Shown one piece after another: positions 8,815-17,544 of a stretch of 64,000 bases of DNA. Under the pieces are notes generated by a model. That model was not told the origin of the DNA. It was given only the letters and a program-made list of their open reading frames with translations, and did not search any database. Position 1 is the stretch's first letter, and every line of letters begins with the position of its first letter. This DNA is from CAYFKJ01 sp964528595 (GTDB lineage: Bacteria; Pseudomonadota; Alphaproteobacteria; UBA2966), in assembly GCA_964528595.1 (NCBI GenBank), contig CAZGTM010000003.1:36606-100605 (forward strand). The letters are read 5' to 3'. The position numbers were made by a program, and so were the translations under genes.

Positions 8815-10023
8815 CTACCAGATCGGTTTGCTTTTGATCAGGGCAAGGGCGTCATCGAAAGGCAAAGGCTTGGACATGAGGTAGCCTTGGCCGTAATGGC
8901 TGCCCAGCGCATGGAGGGTCGAGAGCTGTTCTTTTTCCTCGATGCCCTCCGCTACGATCGACATGTTCAGCGAGAGCGCCAGTTGGACGATGCTTCTGAC
9001 GATGCGCCGGCTGTTGTCGCTCTCGTGCATGTTGACGACGAAGGCGCGGTCGATTTTCAAGGTGTCCAGCGGGAACTGGTGCAAGTAGCTGAGGCTTGAG
9101 TAGCCCGTGCCGAAATCGTCAATGGCGATCAGGACGCCGAGGCTCTTCAGTTTCTGCAGGGCCTCGATGGCGTGGTCGAAGTTTTCGACTAGCAGCGTTT
9201 CCGTGATCTCCAGCTTGACGTCTGCCGGATTAGCGCCGCTTTCCTCGATCAGCCCGGCCATCAGGTCGATTTCCGCCAGATCGGTCAGCTGCATGCCGGA
9301 CACGTTGATGCTCATGAACGGGACATCCTGGTGGGGGTAAACCGACTTGTAGGTTTTGGCCAGCCGGACCTGGTCGCGCAACCCGTCCTCCAGCGCCCGG
9401 CGGCCCAATTCGATGATCAATCCGGTCTGCTCGGCCAGCGGAATGAATTCACCCGGCGAAATGTAGTCGCCATCGTCCTTTTGCCAGCGCATCAGGGCTT
9501 CGAAGCCGGCGATGGTCCGGCCGTCAAGCGCGACGATGGGCTGATAGTGCATTTCGAACTGTCCGAGTTCGAGACCCCGGCGCATATCCTTCTCAAAGTT
9601 GATGCGCTTGATCGCCAGGTCGCGGATCTCACCCAGCGAGCGGTCGATTTCGCCCGGTTCCGTGCTCAGGCCCGCCAGCTTGTGCTGGGCACCCCGGAAG
9701 CGGGCCAGCACGACGCGCAGGATGAGGTTCATCATCGGATCCGCCGAGATCACCGGTTGCATGATACGGGAGCGCTGGATGATGATGACCTCGGTGTCCT
9801 CCAGGGCCCTCACGGTGGCCGAGCGCGGTGCGTCGTCGATCATCGACATTTCGCCGAAGATCTCGCCCACGCCGAGGGTGGCGAGAACAAGATCCTCACC
9901 CTGCCGCGGATTGGTAATCTCGACCCTGCCCTTTTCGATGAAGTAGGCGTTGCGGCCCTGATCACCGATGCGGAAGATTTCCTCGCCGGCGGCAAATTTT
10001 CTCGAATAGATCGTTTCCGACAT
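8815..10023 (-). CDS. Cyclic-nucleotide-binding domain plus EAL phosphodiesterase
   Basis: A 402-residue protein with an N-terminal cNMP-binding (CAP-like) domain at about residues 5-120 (GEIFGEMSMIDDAPRSATV is the phosphate-binding cassette) and a C-terminal EAL domain at about 150-395. EAL signatures are complete: FEALMRW, SINVSG, KLEITET, IDDFGTGYSS, LKIDRAF, VAEGIE and GQGYLMSKP, so c-di-GMP hydrolysis is expected. There is no GGDEF domain and no membrane segment. The protein would couple cAMP (or cGMP) level to c-di-GMP breakdown. It stands alone, next to the repeat element. A catalytically inactive sensor is unlikely given the intact motifs. Confidence 0.9.
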   Translation of the reverse strand: MSETIYSRKFAAGEEIFRIGDQGRNAYFIEKGRVEITNPRQGEDLVLATLGVGEIFGEMSMIDDAPRSATVRALEDTEVIIIQRSRIMQPVISADPMMNLILRVVLARFRGAQHKLAGLSTEPGEIDRSLGEIRDLAIKRINFEKDMRRGLELGQFEMHYQPIVALDGRTIAGFEALMRWQKDDGDYISPGEFIPLAEQTGLIIELGRRALEDGLRDQVRLAKTYKSVYPHQDVPFMSINVSGMQLTDLAEIDLMAGLIEESGANPADVKLEITETLLVENFDHAIEALQKLKSLGVLIAIDDFGTGYSSLSYLHQFPLDTLKIDRAFVVNMHESDNSRRIVRSIVQLALSLNMSIVAEGIEEKEQLSTLHALGSHYGQGYLMSKPLPFDDALALIKSKPIW

Positions 10024-10092
10024 TTGCCAGACACCCCACTGCTCTAATCAGTATGAGGTTAGAACATATATTCGACTTAGGGAATTACCGAC

Positions 10093-10986
10093 CTATCCTG
10101 CGGCTTCAACCGCCAGCCACTCCCGAAACGCTGTTACCTTCGGACTATCCCATCGCTCCGGCGGCGCCACCACGTAGTAAGCCATCTCCACCGGGATGTT
10201 GAGCGTGAACGGGGCGACCAGCCGGCCCGCCCGCATGTCGGTTTCAACGAGGTTGCTGTGGCCCAGCGCCACCCCCATGCCCTCGACGGCTGCCTGAATT
10301 GCGGTCAGCGACAGATCGAAGCGCGGACCGCGCGTTGGATCGATATCGCTCTGGCCCGCCGCCGTCAGCCAGACGCGCCAGTCATCCCGCATCTGCACGA
10401 CATGCAGCAGCGTGTGGTTGGCGAGATCGGCGGGCGTTCTCAAGGGGTTGGGCCCATCCAACAACGCCGGACTGCAAACCGGAAACATGTCCTCTCGCAA
10501 CAGCCGCTCCGCGCGCACGTCCGGCCACTGGCCCAAGCCGTAGCGCAAGGCAACATCCACGCCGTCGCGATCGAAATCGACCAGAGCGGTCGATGTGGTG
10601 ATGCGGACGTCAATCTCCGGGTGGAGATCCTGGAAATCCGCCAACCGCGGGACCAGCCACTTAGCGGCAAATGTAGCGATGGCGCTGACCGTCAGTCCCC
10701 TGCCGTCATCGTCCGGTCGGATAAGGCGGTCCACCGCGCCGTTCATCCCATCAAGGGCCGCACTGATCGCCGGCAGCAGATCAGCGCCGGCCATGGTCAG
10801 ATCAACGGCCCGCACGCGGCGCTCGAAGAGCTTGTGACCGAGCCAGTCCTCAAGCCCACGGATCTGATGGCTAACGGCGGCTTGGGTCACGTTCAATTCG
10901 ACCGCGGCCTTTTTGAAGCTGAGGCGGCGGGCCGCCGCTTCAAAGGCGCGGAGGCCGTTCAAAGGCGGCAAACGCCGGTTCGTCAT
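10093..10986 (-). CDS. LysR-family transcriptional regulator (GcvA-like)
   Basis: A 297-residue LTTR. It opens with the GcvA-type N-terminus PLNGLRAFEAAARRLSFKKA, HTH at about residues 20-45 (AAVELNVTQAAVSHQIRGLE), and a periplasmic-binding-like effector domain at about 95-290. It is divergent, across 113 AT-rich bases, from a small DUF1127 gene. The regulated target could be that gene, its own promoter or the nearby MFS gene; none can be shown from sequence. Confidence 0.88.
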   Translation of the reverse strand: MTNRRLPPLNGLRAFEAAARRLSFKKAAVELNVTQAAVSHQIRGLEDWLGHKLFERRVRAVDLTMAGADLLPAISAALDGMNGAVDRLIRPDDDGRGLTVSAIATFAAKWLVPRLADFQDLHPEIDVRITTSTALVDFDRDGVDVALRYGLGQWPDVRAERLLREDMFPVCSPALLDGPNPLRTPADLANHTLLHVVQMRDDWRVWLTAAGQSDIDPTRGPRFDLSLTAIQAAVEGMGVALGHSNLVETDMRAGRLVAPFTLNIPVEMAYYVVAPPERWDSPKVTAFREWLAVEAAG

Positions 10987-11099
10987 CGCCTCGCCCTTTC
11001 TAAGGATAAATTATTTTTTCTAACTTATCGAATGAGAAACACTCGCTCGTCAATTCGTTAATGCTAACTATATATAGCTTCAACAAAGGGGCACAAGCC

Positions 11100-11339
11100 A
11101 TGTCGTACATTTCCCTCTATCAAGGTCACGTAATACAGACTAGAAAATCTATCGTTACCCACATTGTGGATGAGGTCTTTGCAGCCGTTGATCGGACGAT
11201 TGCGGAATTGAAAATCTGGCGCCGGCGCAGCCGCGAGCGGGCCGAACTGAGGGGCATGACCGCCTTGGAACTGCAGGACCTCGGCATGAGCCGCGCCGAC
11301 GTCTTCTACGAAAGCGCCAAGCCGCTCTGGCGGGAGTAG
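11100..11339 (+). CDS. DUF1127 (YjiS-like) small protein
   Basis: A 79-residue protein whose C-terminal half carries the DUF1127 signature: basic RRRSRERAELRGMTALELQD, then LGMSRADV. In other alphaproteobacteria such small Arg-rich proteins affect phosphate/carbon metabolism or bind RNA, but the role is not settled. Start at 11100 is chosen over an in-frame ATG at 11061 because an AAAGGGG ribosome-binding site sits just before it. Its stop abuts the stop of the convergent MFS gene with no spacing. Confidence 0.75.
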   Translation: MSYISLYQGHVIQTRKSIVTHIVDEVFAAVDRTIAELKIWRRRSRERAELRGMTALELQDLGMSRADVFYESAKPLWRE

Positions 11340-12575
11340 TCAGGCCGGGCTGGCCCGCATACGCCAGCGGCCGCGCAGCAGCCAGAAGGCAATGGACATG
11401 TTGACGAGGTTCCAGGCGATGCCGTGCAGGAAGGCCGCCTGATAGGAACCCGTGAAATCATAGATCTCACCCGAAATCCAGCCGCCGGAAGCCATGCCGA
11501 TAACGGTCGCCATGAGGACGAGGCTGACGCGCGTGCCGGCTTCGCGCGCCGGAAAATACTCACGTACGATGATGGCATAGCTCGGCACGATGCCGCCCTG
11601 GGCGAGGCCGAACAGGGCCGACACGATATAAAGCGGCGTCAAGCCATCGAAAGGAATGTAGAACAGCAGCGCCAAACACTGCAGCGTCGAGCCCAGGATG
11701 AGCGTGCCGACGCCGCCGATCTTGTCGGCGATGTAGCCCGACACCAGCCGGCTGACGACCCCCAACCCCAGCATGATCGACAGCATCTCCGCCCCCCGCG
11801 CCACGCCATAGCCGAGATCGCCGCAGTAGGCCACGATGTGGACCTGCGGCATAGACATGGCGATGCAACAGGCCAGCCCGGCCAAGACCAATAGGGCCTG
11901 AAGCGTGCGCGGAGACATATTGAGGTCGCTGGACCTGATGTGCGCACCGCCGGCCGCGCCCGCGTCTTCCAGGGACGGCCGGCGGCCGAGAAGCAGTCCC
12001 AGCGGCACCATGGTGGCGATGCAGAGGATACCGACCCAAAGGTGTGTTTCTCTCCAGCCGACGGTTTCGATGCCCCACTGCAGCAGCGGCGGCCACAGCG
12101 CGCCCGAGAGGTAGTTGCCGCTGGCGACGATGGCGACCGCCAGGCCGCGGCGCTTGAGGAACCAGAGCGAAACGTCGGCGACCAAGGGCCCGAAGGTTGC
12201 GGAGCTGCCGAGCAGACCGATCAGGACCGACTGGGCCAGGATGAACTGCCACAGCGACGTCGCCGTCGACGCCGTCATGTAACCGACGCCCAGCATGATG
12301 GCGCCCGCAATGACCGGCAGGCGGACGCCGAAGCGGTCGGCCAGACGCCCCATCAGGATGCCGCCGATGCCGAAACCGACCATGGTGGAAAGGTACGGCA
12401 GCGAGGCGCCACCCCGGTCGATGCCGAATTCGGCCTCGATGGTGGGCAAGACGACCACCACCGACCACAGGCCGATACCGCCGATGGTGCTCAACGCCAG
12501 GGAAAGACCCAGGCGCCACCAGGCGTAGCCGCTGTCGAACTGATCACCGTCGCTTGACCCTGCCCCGATACTCAT
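11340..12575 (-). CDS. MFS transporter (monocarboxylate/oxalate-formate-like)
   Basis: A 411-residue protein with about 12 hydrophobic segments. The first loop motif GRLADRFGVRLPV (motif A) follows TM2. Overall pattern (FGIDRGGASLPYLSTMVGFG, late motif SGEIYDFTGSYQAAFLHGI) resembles MFS carriers for organic acids of the UhpT/MCT-like groups. Start at 12575 (MSIGAGSSDGDQF) is preferred because the upstream in-frame extension is Arg-rich and unlike an MFS N-terminus. Substrate unknown; neighbouring SDR and oxidoreductase genes suggest an organic acid. Confidence 0.85.
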   Translation of the reverse strand: MSIGAGSSDGDQFDSGYAWWRLGLSLALSTIGGIGLWSVVVVLPTIEAEFGIDRGGASLPYLSTMVGFGIGGILMGRLADRFGVRLPVIAGAIMLGVGYMTASTATSLWQFILAQSVLIGLLGSSATFGPLVADVSLWFLKRRGLAVAIVASGNYLSGALWPPLLQWGIETVGWRETHLWVGILCIATMVPLGLLLGRRPSLEDAGAAGGAHIRSSDLNMSPRTLQALLVLAGLACCIAMSMPQVHIVAYCGDLGYGVARGAEMLSIMLGLGVVSRLVSGYIADKIGGVGTLILGSTLQCLALLFYIPFDGLTPLYIVSALFGLAQGGIVPSYAIIVREYFPAREAGTRVSLVLMATVIGMASGGWISGEIYDFTGSYQAAFLHGIAWNLVNMSIAFWLLRGRWRMRASPA

Positions 12576-12723
12576 CACCCTACCCCACGTATTAGGCTCA
12601 TTCGCCGAGTGACCACCGAGGATGCCCGGGACGCAGCGTTGCGGCCTCGTCAATCTCCAGTTGGAGGGCATCCAGGTTTACGGAATAATGCTCGGCGACG
12701 AATGTATAGCATGGAGTTGGGCA

Positions 12724-13491
12724 GTGCGGGGACTATCGGAAAAAACGGTAATCGTAACGGGCGGCGGCGGCGGCATCGGCGGGGCGGCCTGCCGCCGCTT
12801 CGCCGAAGAGGGCGCCAAGGTCGCCGTGTTCGACATCAACGCCGAGGCCGCCCAGGCGACGGCCGACGGGATCACGTCCGAGGGCGGCACGGCGCTGGCC
12901 GTGGCGGCGGATATCACAGACTATGACGCCGTCGAGGCGGCCGTCGTGCACACGGTTTCGGAACTGGGGCCCATCGGGGCGCTGGTCAACAATGCGGGCT
13001 GGGATATCTTTCGTCCCTTCCTCCAAACCGATCCGGATTTCTGGAACAAGATCATTTCCATCAATCTCATCGGCGCGCTCAACATGCACCACGTCGTGGT
13101 GCCCGGCATGATCGAGGCCGGCGGCGGCCGCATCGTCAACGTCGCCTCGGACGCCGGCCGCGTCGGCTCCTCCGGCGAGGCGGTCTACGCCGCCTGCAAG
13201 GCCGGCCTGATGGGCCTCTCCAAAACGCTGGCGCGCGAGCACGCCCGGCAGAACGTCACCTTCAACGTGGTCTGCCCCGGCCCCACCGAAACCGCCCTGC
13301 TGGATGGTTTTGTGGCGGAATCGGGCAATCCGGAGAAACTCGCGGAAGCCTTCCGCCGCGCCGTGCCCATGGGGCGCCTGGGCCAGGCCGAGGATCTGCC
13401 CGGCGCCATCGTCTTCCTCGCCAGCGAGGACGCGGCCTTCATCACCGGACAAGTCATCAGCGTCTCCGGCGGCCTGACCATGAACGGCTGA
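12724..13491 (+). CDS. Short-chain dehydrogenase, BadH-like (2-hydroxycyclohexanecarboxyl-CoA dehydrogenase type)
   Basis: A 255-residue classical SDR. Cofactor motif TGGGGGIGGAAC, structural NNAG, catalytic Ser in NVASDAGR and YAACK (Tyr and Lys) are all present. The stretches AGWDIFRPFLQTDPDFWNK and GSSGEAVYAACKAGL, and the C-terminus ending SVSGGLTMNG, closely resemble BadH of cyclohexanecarboxylate/benzoate degradation. No other bad genes are adjacent, so a different 3- or 2-hydroxyacyl-CoA substrate is quite possible. The start is taken as GTG at 12724 because GGAG lies seven bases ahead; an upstream ATG extension lacks family similarity. Confidence 0.82.
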   Translation: MRGLSEKTVIVTGGGGGIGGAACRRFAEEGAKVAVFDINAEAAQATADGITSEGGTALAVAADITDYDAVEAAVVHTVSELGPIGALVNNAGWDIFRPFLQTDPDFWNKIISINLIGALNMHHVVVPGMIEAGGGRIVNVASDAGRVGSSGEAVYAACKAGLMGLSKTLAREHARQNVTFNVVCPGPTETALLDGFVAESGNPEKLAEAFRRAVPMGRLGQAEDLPGAIVFLASEDAAFITGQVISVSGGLTMNG

Positions 13492-13575
13492 TTCAAGGCC
13501 GGAATTTGAGTTCAACTTTACGCCGGGGCCCGCTTCCTCTATTTGTATGATGAATACATCTGGGGAGATGGGGAA

Positions 13576-14625
13576 TTGCCCGCAACGATATCATTGGGCG
13601 AGGGTGAAGCGCTGCGCGTCGGCGTCATCGGCGCGGGCTATTTCGCCCGGTTCCACCATGACGCCTGGACCCGGCTGCCCGGCGCGGAATTGACCGGCGT
13701 CGCGGACCCAAATCGCGAAACCTTGAATGACGCCCTGGCGAAATTCCATGGCGTCGGACAGTTCGCGTCGCTGGAAGAACTGATCTCGGAGACCCGGCCC
13801 CACCTCATCGACATTGCGACCCCGCCCCAGACCCACATGGATTTGGTAACAGCGGCAGCGGGACATGGCTTGCCGGTGATCTGCCAGAAGCCGCTGGCGC
13901 CGACCTTCGAGGAAGCGCGTCAGATCGTCGAGGTCGCCGAAACGAGCGGCACCATATTGGCCGTCCACGAAAACTTCCGTTTCCAGCCCTGGTTCCGCGA
14001 GGCCCGGCGGCTGATCGATGCCGGCCGCTTGGGCGACCTGCACGGCATCGCCTTCCGCCTGCGGCCGGGCGACGGCCAGGGAGCGAACGCTTATCTCGAG
14101 CGCCAGCCCTATTTCCAGCAGATGGAACGCTTCCTGGTCCACGAAACGGCGATCCACTTCATCGATACCTTCCGCTACCTGATGGGCGAAGTCAGCGCCG
14201 TCACCGCGCGCCTGCGCCGCCTCAATCCCCACATTGCCGGCGAGGACGCGGGTTTCATCCTGTTCGACTTTGCGTCCGGCGCGGGCGGCTGTTTCGACGG
14301 CAACCGGCTGAACGATCATGCCGCCGACAACACCCGGCGCACCATGGGCGAGATGTGGCTGGAGGGATCGACCGGCGTCTTGCGACTGGACGGCATGGGC
14401 CGCCTCTGGTGGAAGCCACACGGTGGAAATGAAAACGAACACGCCTACGACTGGCGCGACGAGGGTTTCGCGGGCGATTGCCTCTATGCGCTGCAAGGTC
14501 ACGTGGTTGACCATTTGACGGACGGCGGGCCGCTGGAGAATTCAGCGCGGGATTATCTGCGCAATCTGGAAATCGAGGAAGCGGTTTACCGATCTGCCGA
14601 AACCGGACAGACGGTAAATCTCTGA
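13576..14625 (+). CDS. Gfo/Idh/MocA-family NAD(P)-dependent oxidoreductase
   Basis: About 349 residues. N-terminal Rossmann domain with RVGVIGAGYFARFHHDAW, the family's Lys motif CQKPLAPTFEEA (EKP-type), and HENFRFQPWFREARRLI leading into the C-terminal substrate domain. Family members oxidise or reduce sugars, inositols or sugar acids. The start is uncertain: no ATG precedes the domain in frame. TTG at 13576 is preferred because GGGGAGATGGGG lies directly before it; TTG at 13543 and 13594 are alternatives. It lies between two SDR genes on the same strand. Confidence 0.82.
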   Translation: MPATISLGEGEALRVGVIGAGYFARFHHDAWTRLPGAELTGVADPNRETLNDALAKFHGVGQFASLEELISETRPHLIDIATPPQTHMDLVTAAAGHGLPVICQKPLAPTFEEARQIVEVAETSGTILAVHENFRFQPWFREARRLIDAGRLGDLHGIAFRLRPGDGQGANAYLERQPYFQQMERFLVHETAIHFIDTFRYLMGEVSAVTARLRRLNPHIAGEDAGFILFDFASGAGGCFDGNRLNDHAADNTRRTMGEMWLEGSTGVLRLDGMGRLWWKPHGGNENEHAYDWRDEGFAGDCLYALQGHVVDHLTDGGPLENSARDYLRNLEIEEAVYRSAETGQTVNL

Positions 14626-14646
14626 GCACTGCCACGGGAGGGAACA

Positions 14647-15381
14647 ATGGCATTGAGTGATTACACAACGGCGCTGGTGACCGGCGCATCGAGCGGCATC
14701 GGCGAGGCCGTCGTCAGGGCCCTTACGGACAAGGGCCTGACGGTCCACGCCGCCGCCCGGCGGCAGGACCGCCTGGATGCCCTGGCCGAGGCGACGGGCT
14801 GCACCACACATCAGGTCGACGTGCGCGACCGGGACGCGGTCTACGAAGCCTTTGGTGGCATTGAGGCCGATATTCTGGTCAACAACGCGGGCCTCGGCCG
14901 TTTCACCAATTTCGCCGAGGTGGACCCCGACGAAATCGACCTCACCATCGCCACCAACGTCGCCGGCGCCATCCACGTCGCGCGCTCCGTCGTTGCGGGC
15001 ATGAAGGCGCGGGGCCGGGGACACATCGTCAATCTCGGCTCGGTCGCCGGTCTCTATCCGGTGAATTCGGTGATCTACGGCGGCAGCAAGGGCGCGGTGC
15101 ACCTGATGAGCCAGAACATGCGCATCGAGCTGGCAGGCTCCGGCATCCGCGTTACCGAGATCTGTCCGGGTCGCGTCGGCACTGAGATTTTCGATACCGC
15201 CATCACCGACGATGCCGCCCGCGCGGCATTTACCCAGGGCTATGAAATCCTGCAGCCCGGCGATATCTCCGACGCCATCGTCTACGCGTTGGACACGCCA
15301 TGGCGCGTCAACGTGGCGATGATCGAAATCACGCCGACCGAACAAAGCCTCGGCGGCGGCACCATCACGCCGGCGACATAG
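14647..15381 (+). CDS. SDR family oxidoreductase (YdfG-like)
   Basis: A 244-residue SDR with TGASSGIG cofactor motif, NNAG, Ser in LGSVAG and catalytic YGGSK. RR at the end of beta-2 (AAARRQDRLDAL) indicates NADP preference. Overall resembles YdfG-type 3-hydroxy acid/serine dehydrogenases, including LQPGDISDAIVYALDTP near the end. It follows the Gfo/Idh gene by 21 bases with GGGAGG ahead of its ATG and probably shares its transcript. Confidence 0.85.
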   Translation: MALSDYTTALVTGASSGIGEAVVRALTDKGLTVHAAARRQDRLDALAEATGCTTHQVDVRDRDAVYEAFGGIEADILVNNAGLGRFTNFAEVDPDEIDLTIATNVAGAIHVARSVVAGMKARGRGHIVNLGSVAGLYPVNSVIYGGSKGAVHLMSQNMRIELAGSGIRVTEICPGRVGTEIFDTAITDDAARAAFTQGYEILQPGDISDAIVYALDTPWRVNVAMIEITPTEQSLGGGTITPAT

Positions 15382-15421
15382 CATCGCCGCTCGCCCCCCC
15401 CAACAAGAATGGATCAAACCC

Positions 15422-16540
15422 ATGTCCAGTCAGCTTTTCTCTCCCCTCACCCTGCGCGGCGTCACCTTAGCCAACCGCATCGCCGTCGCGCCGATGTGCC
15501 AATACAGCGCCAACGACGGCGTGGTGGGTGATTGGCACCTCATGCATCTCGGTAATTTCGCCGTATCGGGCGCGGGGTTGGTGATCGCCGAAGCCACCGG
15601 CGTCGAGGCCCGCGGCCGTATCTCGCCGGGCTGCCCGGGCCTCTGGACCGACGAACAAGAGGAAGCCTGGGCCCGCGTGCTCCACTTCTGCGGCGATTAC
15701 GGCAATACGGTGATGGGCATCCAACTGGCCCATGCCGGACGCAAGGCCTCGTCGCAAGCGCCGTGGCTTGGGGGCAAACCGATGTCGCCGGATGAAGGCG
15801 GCTGGGCATCCATCGGTCCGTCTACGACGCCGTTCGGGGAGGGCTGGCAATCGCCCAAGGCCATGGACCGCGATGACATGGACGCCGTCACGGCGGCCTT
15901 CGTCTCGTCGACGGAACGGTCTGCCCGGCTGGGTTTCGATTTCATGGAACTGCACGGCGCGCACGGCTACCTCATGAGTTCCTTCCTCTCGCCCCTGGCC
16001 AACGACCGCAACGACGACTACGGCGGCACGCTCGAGAACCGCATGCGCTTCCCCCTGGAGGTCGTGGCGGCGGTGCGCGAGGTCTGGCCCGAGGACAAGC
16101 CCCTCTGCATGCGCATCAGCGGCACCGACTGGCTCGAAGAGGGCTGGACGGAGGACGACTCTGTCGCTTTCGCCCTGGCCGCCAAGGACCTCGGCCTCGA
16201 TATCCTGCACCTCTCGAGCGGCGGCAATACCATGTTCCGCCCGCCCGTCGGCCCGGGCGAGCCCGGCTACCAGCTGCCGTCGGCAGAGAAGGTCCGGCGC
16301 GAGGCCGGTCTGCCCACCATCGGCGTCGGCTACATCAACGACCCCCAGTTCGCCGAGGACGTCATCGCGTCGGGCAAGTGCGACATGGTCGCCATGGCCC
16401 GCGGCATGCTCTACAACCCACGCTTCCCGCTGCACGCCGCCGAGGCGCTCGGCGTCGACGTCGACTACGTCAACCAGTATGCCCGCGCCAAACCGGAGCT
16501 TTGGCCCAACGCCTTTGCCGAACGGCGGGAGGCGGGTTAG
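15422..16540 (+). CDS. Old yellow enzyme family NADH:flavin oxidoreductase (YqjM/XenA-like)
   Basis: A 372-residue FMN-dependent TIM-barrel enzyme. Signatures: LFSPLTLRGVTLANRI, APMCQYSANDGVVGDWHLMH, the HGAHGYLMSSFLSP active-site segment with substrate-binding His pair position, NRMRFPLEVV, and the FMN-binding C-terminal GVGYINDP plus DMVAMARGML. Such enzymes reduce activated C=C bonds (enones, xenobiotics). It lies 40 bases after the SDR gene, the last gene of this rightward group. Confidence 0.9.
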   Translation: MSSQLFSPLTLRGVTLANRIAVAPMCQYSANDGVVGDWHLMHLGNFAVSGAGLVIAEATGVEARGRISPGCPGLWTDEQEEAWARVLHFCGDYGNTVMGIQLAHAGRKASSQAPWLGGKPMSPDEGGWASIGPSTTPFGEGWQSPKAMDRDDMDAVTAAFVSSTERSARLGFDFMELHGAHGYLMSSFLSPLANDRNDDYGGTLENRMRFPLEVVAAVREVWPEDKPLCMRISGTDWLEEGWTEDDSVAFALAAKDLGLDILHLSSGGNTMFRPPVGPGEPGYQLPSAEKVRREAGLPTIGVGYINDPQFAEDVIASGKCDMVAMARGMLYNPRFPLHAAEALGVDVDYVNQYARAKPELWPNAFAERREAG

Positions 16541-16632
16541 GCGCAACTGTGGCGTCGGAACGAAGCGCTTTCTGATTTTTGGGGGGTGTGTCGGGGTGGC
16601 GGAGCAGCCACCGGGCGTGGTGCTTGGGTCGC

Positions 16633-17520
16633 TTAGAAACCGGAGCCGAAAGGCGTTTTCGGTTTGATTTTCCGCTTGGCTTCGATGTCCTCAAGTTCCT
16701 TCGTCAGTCGTTCAGGATCGAAAGCCGTGATCTTCGGCCTCTTGGGCTTGCGCTCTTCCTCCGTCAACATGCTGGGGTAGAGTTTGCGCACGATGTCCGG
16801 GACCTCGCGCGGCGGCTCCGCCGGCCATTCCGTGCGCATGTCGGGATAAAGCGCCTCGCCATGGCTCTTCCGCCGCGGCTTGGCCGGTTCGCCGAGCGAT
16901 TTGGTCGGTCCGCTGCCGTCAACGTATTCGGTCTGGCCGATCATGCCGTTGGGATTGACGACGGCGCCGGTCTTTGTCCGTGTTCCGCCCTTGGGATCGT
17001 CGTCGAACGGGTTGCTCTTCAGGCTTTCCGCAGCCCCCTTCGCCAACAGGTTGGCGGCTTTGGTCCGGTCCATACCGTCGAAAGCGCTGCTGGAGCCACC
17101 CTTGGTCTCTTCGTCCGTTAAGTGCCCCAAGCCCCAGCCCAAACCGGTGGAAGCGGGAAGTGAGCCAGCGAAGGCTTCGATTGGGATGTCGTTCCGTTTG
17201 AATACCTTCGCATGATATTTTTCAACGTCACTCCTATTTGGTATCTCACCATTATTTGACGTGATGAAATCCATATCTGCCTGCGCTAATTTTGCCGCTA
17301 AACTGCCATGCTTGTCTTGGGCAGCCTCTTCACCGATTGCGGCTGTTAGGACGTTCTGCGCCAATTTTCCGGAAGCCGTCGCCCCTGCCGGAACGTTGGC
17401 TGCAAGGCTGCCGTATCCACGTCCGTAATTGCGTTGAAACTGGTAGTAGTCACTGATCAGACCCTGATCGAGCAGCTTTTGCATGTACATCATTTGTTGG
17501 TTGGTAAACTTGTGTCCCAT
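16633..17520 (-). CDS. Unrecognised protein, first half AT-richer
   Basis: A 295-residue protein with no signal peptide or membrane segment and no motif I recognise. N-terminal part is Gln/Tyr-rich (NQQMMYMQKLLDQGLISDYY), the middle is Gly/Ser-rich and the C-terminal 90 residues are Pro/Lys/Arg-rich and probably disordered (ITAFDPERLTKELEDIEAKR). It follows a secreted unknown protein by 24 bases. The DNA for its N-terminus (17200-17520) is visibly less GC-rich than surrounding genes. The pairing with an exported partner recalls effector-immunity modules, but nothing here proves it. Confidence 0.6.
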   Translation of the reverse strand: MGHKFTNQQMMYMQKLLDQGLISDYYQFQRNYGRGYGSLAANVPAGATASGKLAQNVLTAAIGEEAAQDKHGSLAAKLAQADMDFITSNNGEIPNRSDVEKYHAKVFKRNDIPIEAFAGSLPASTGLGWGLGHLTDEETKGGSSSAFDGMDRTKAANLLAKGAAESLKSNPFDDDPKGGTRTKTGAVVNPNGMIGQTEYVDGSGPTKSLGEPAKPRRKSHGEALYPDMRTEWPAEPPREVPDIVRKLYPSMLTEEERKPKRPKITAFDPERLTKELEDIEAKRKIKPKTPFGSGF

Positions 17521-17544
17521 AGGGGAATCCTTTCGTTTGTTGGA

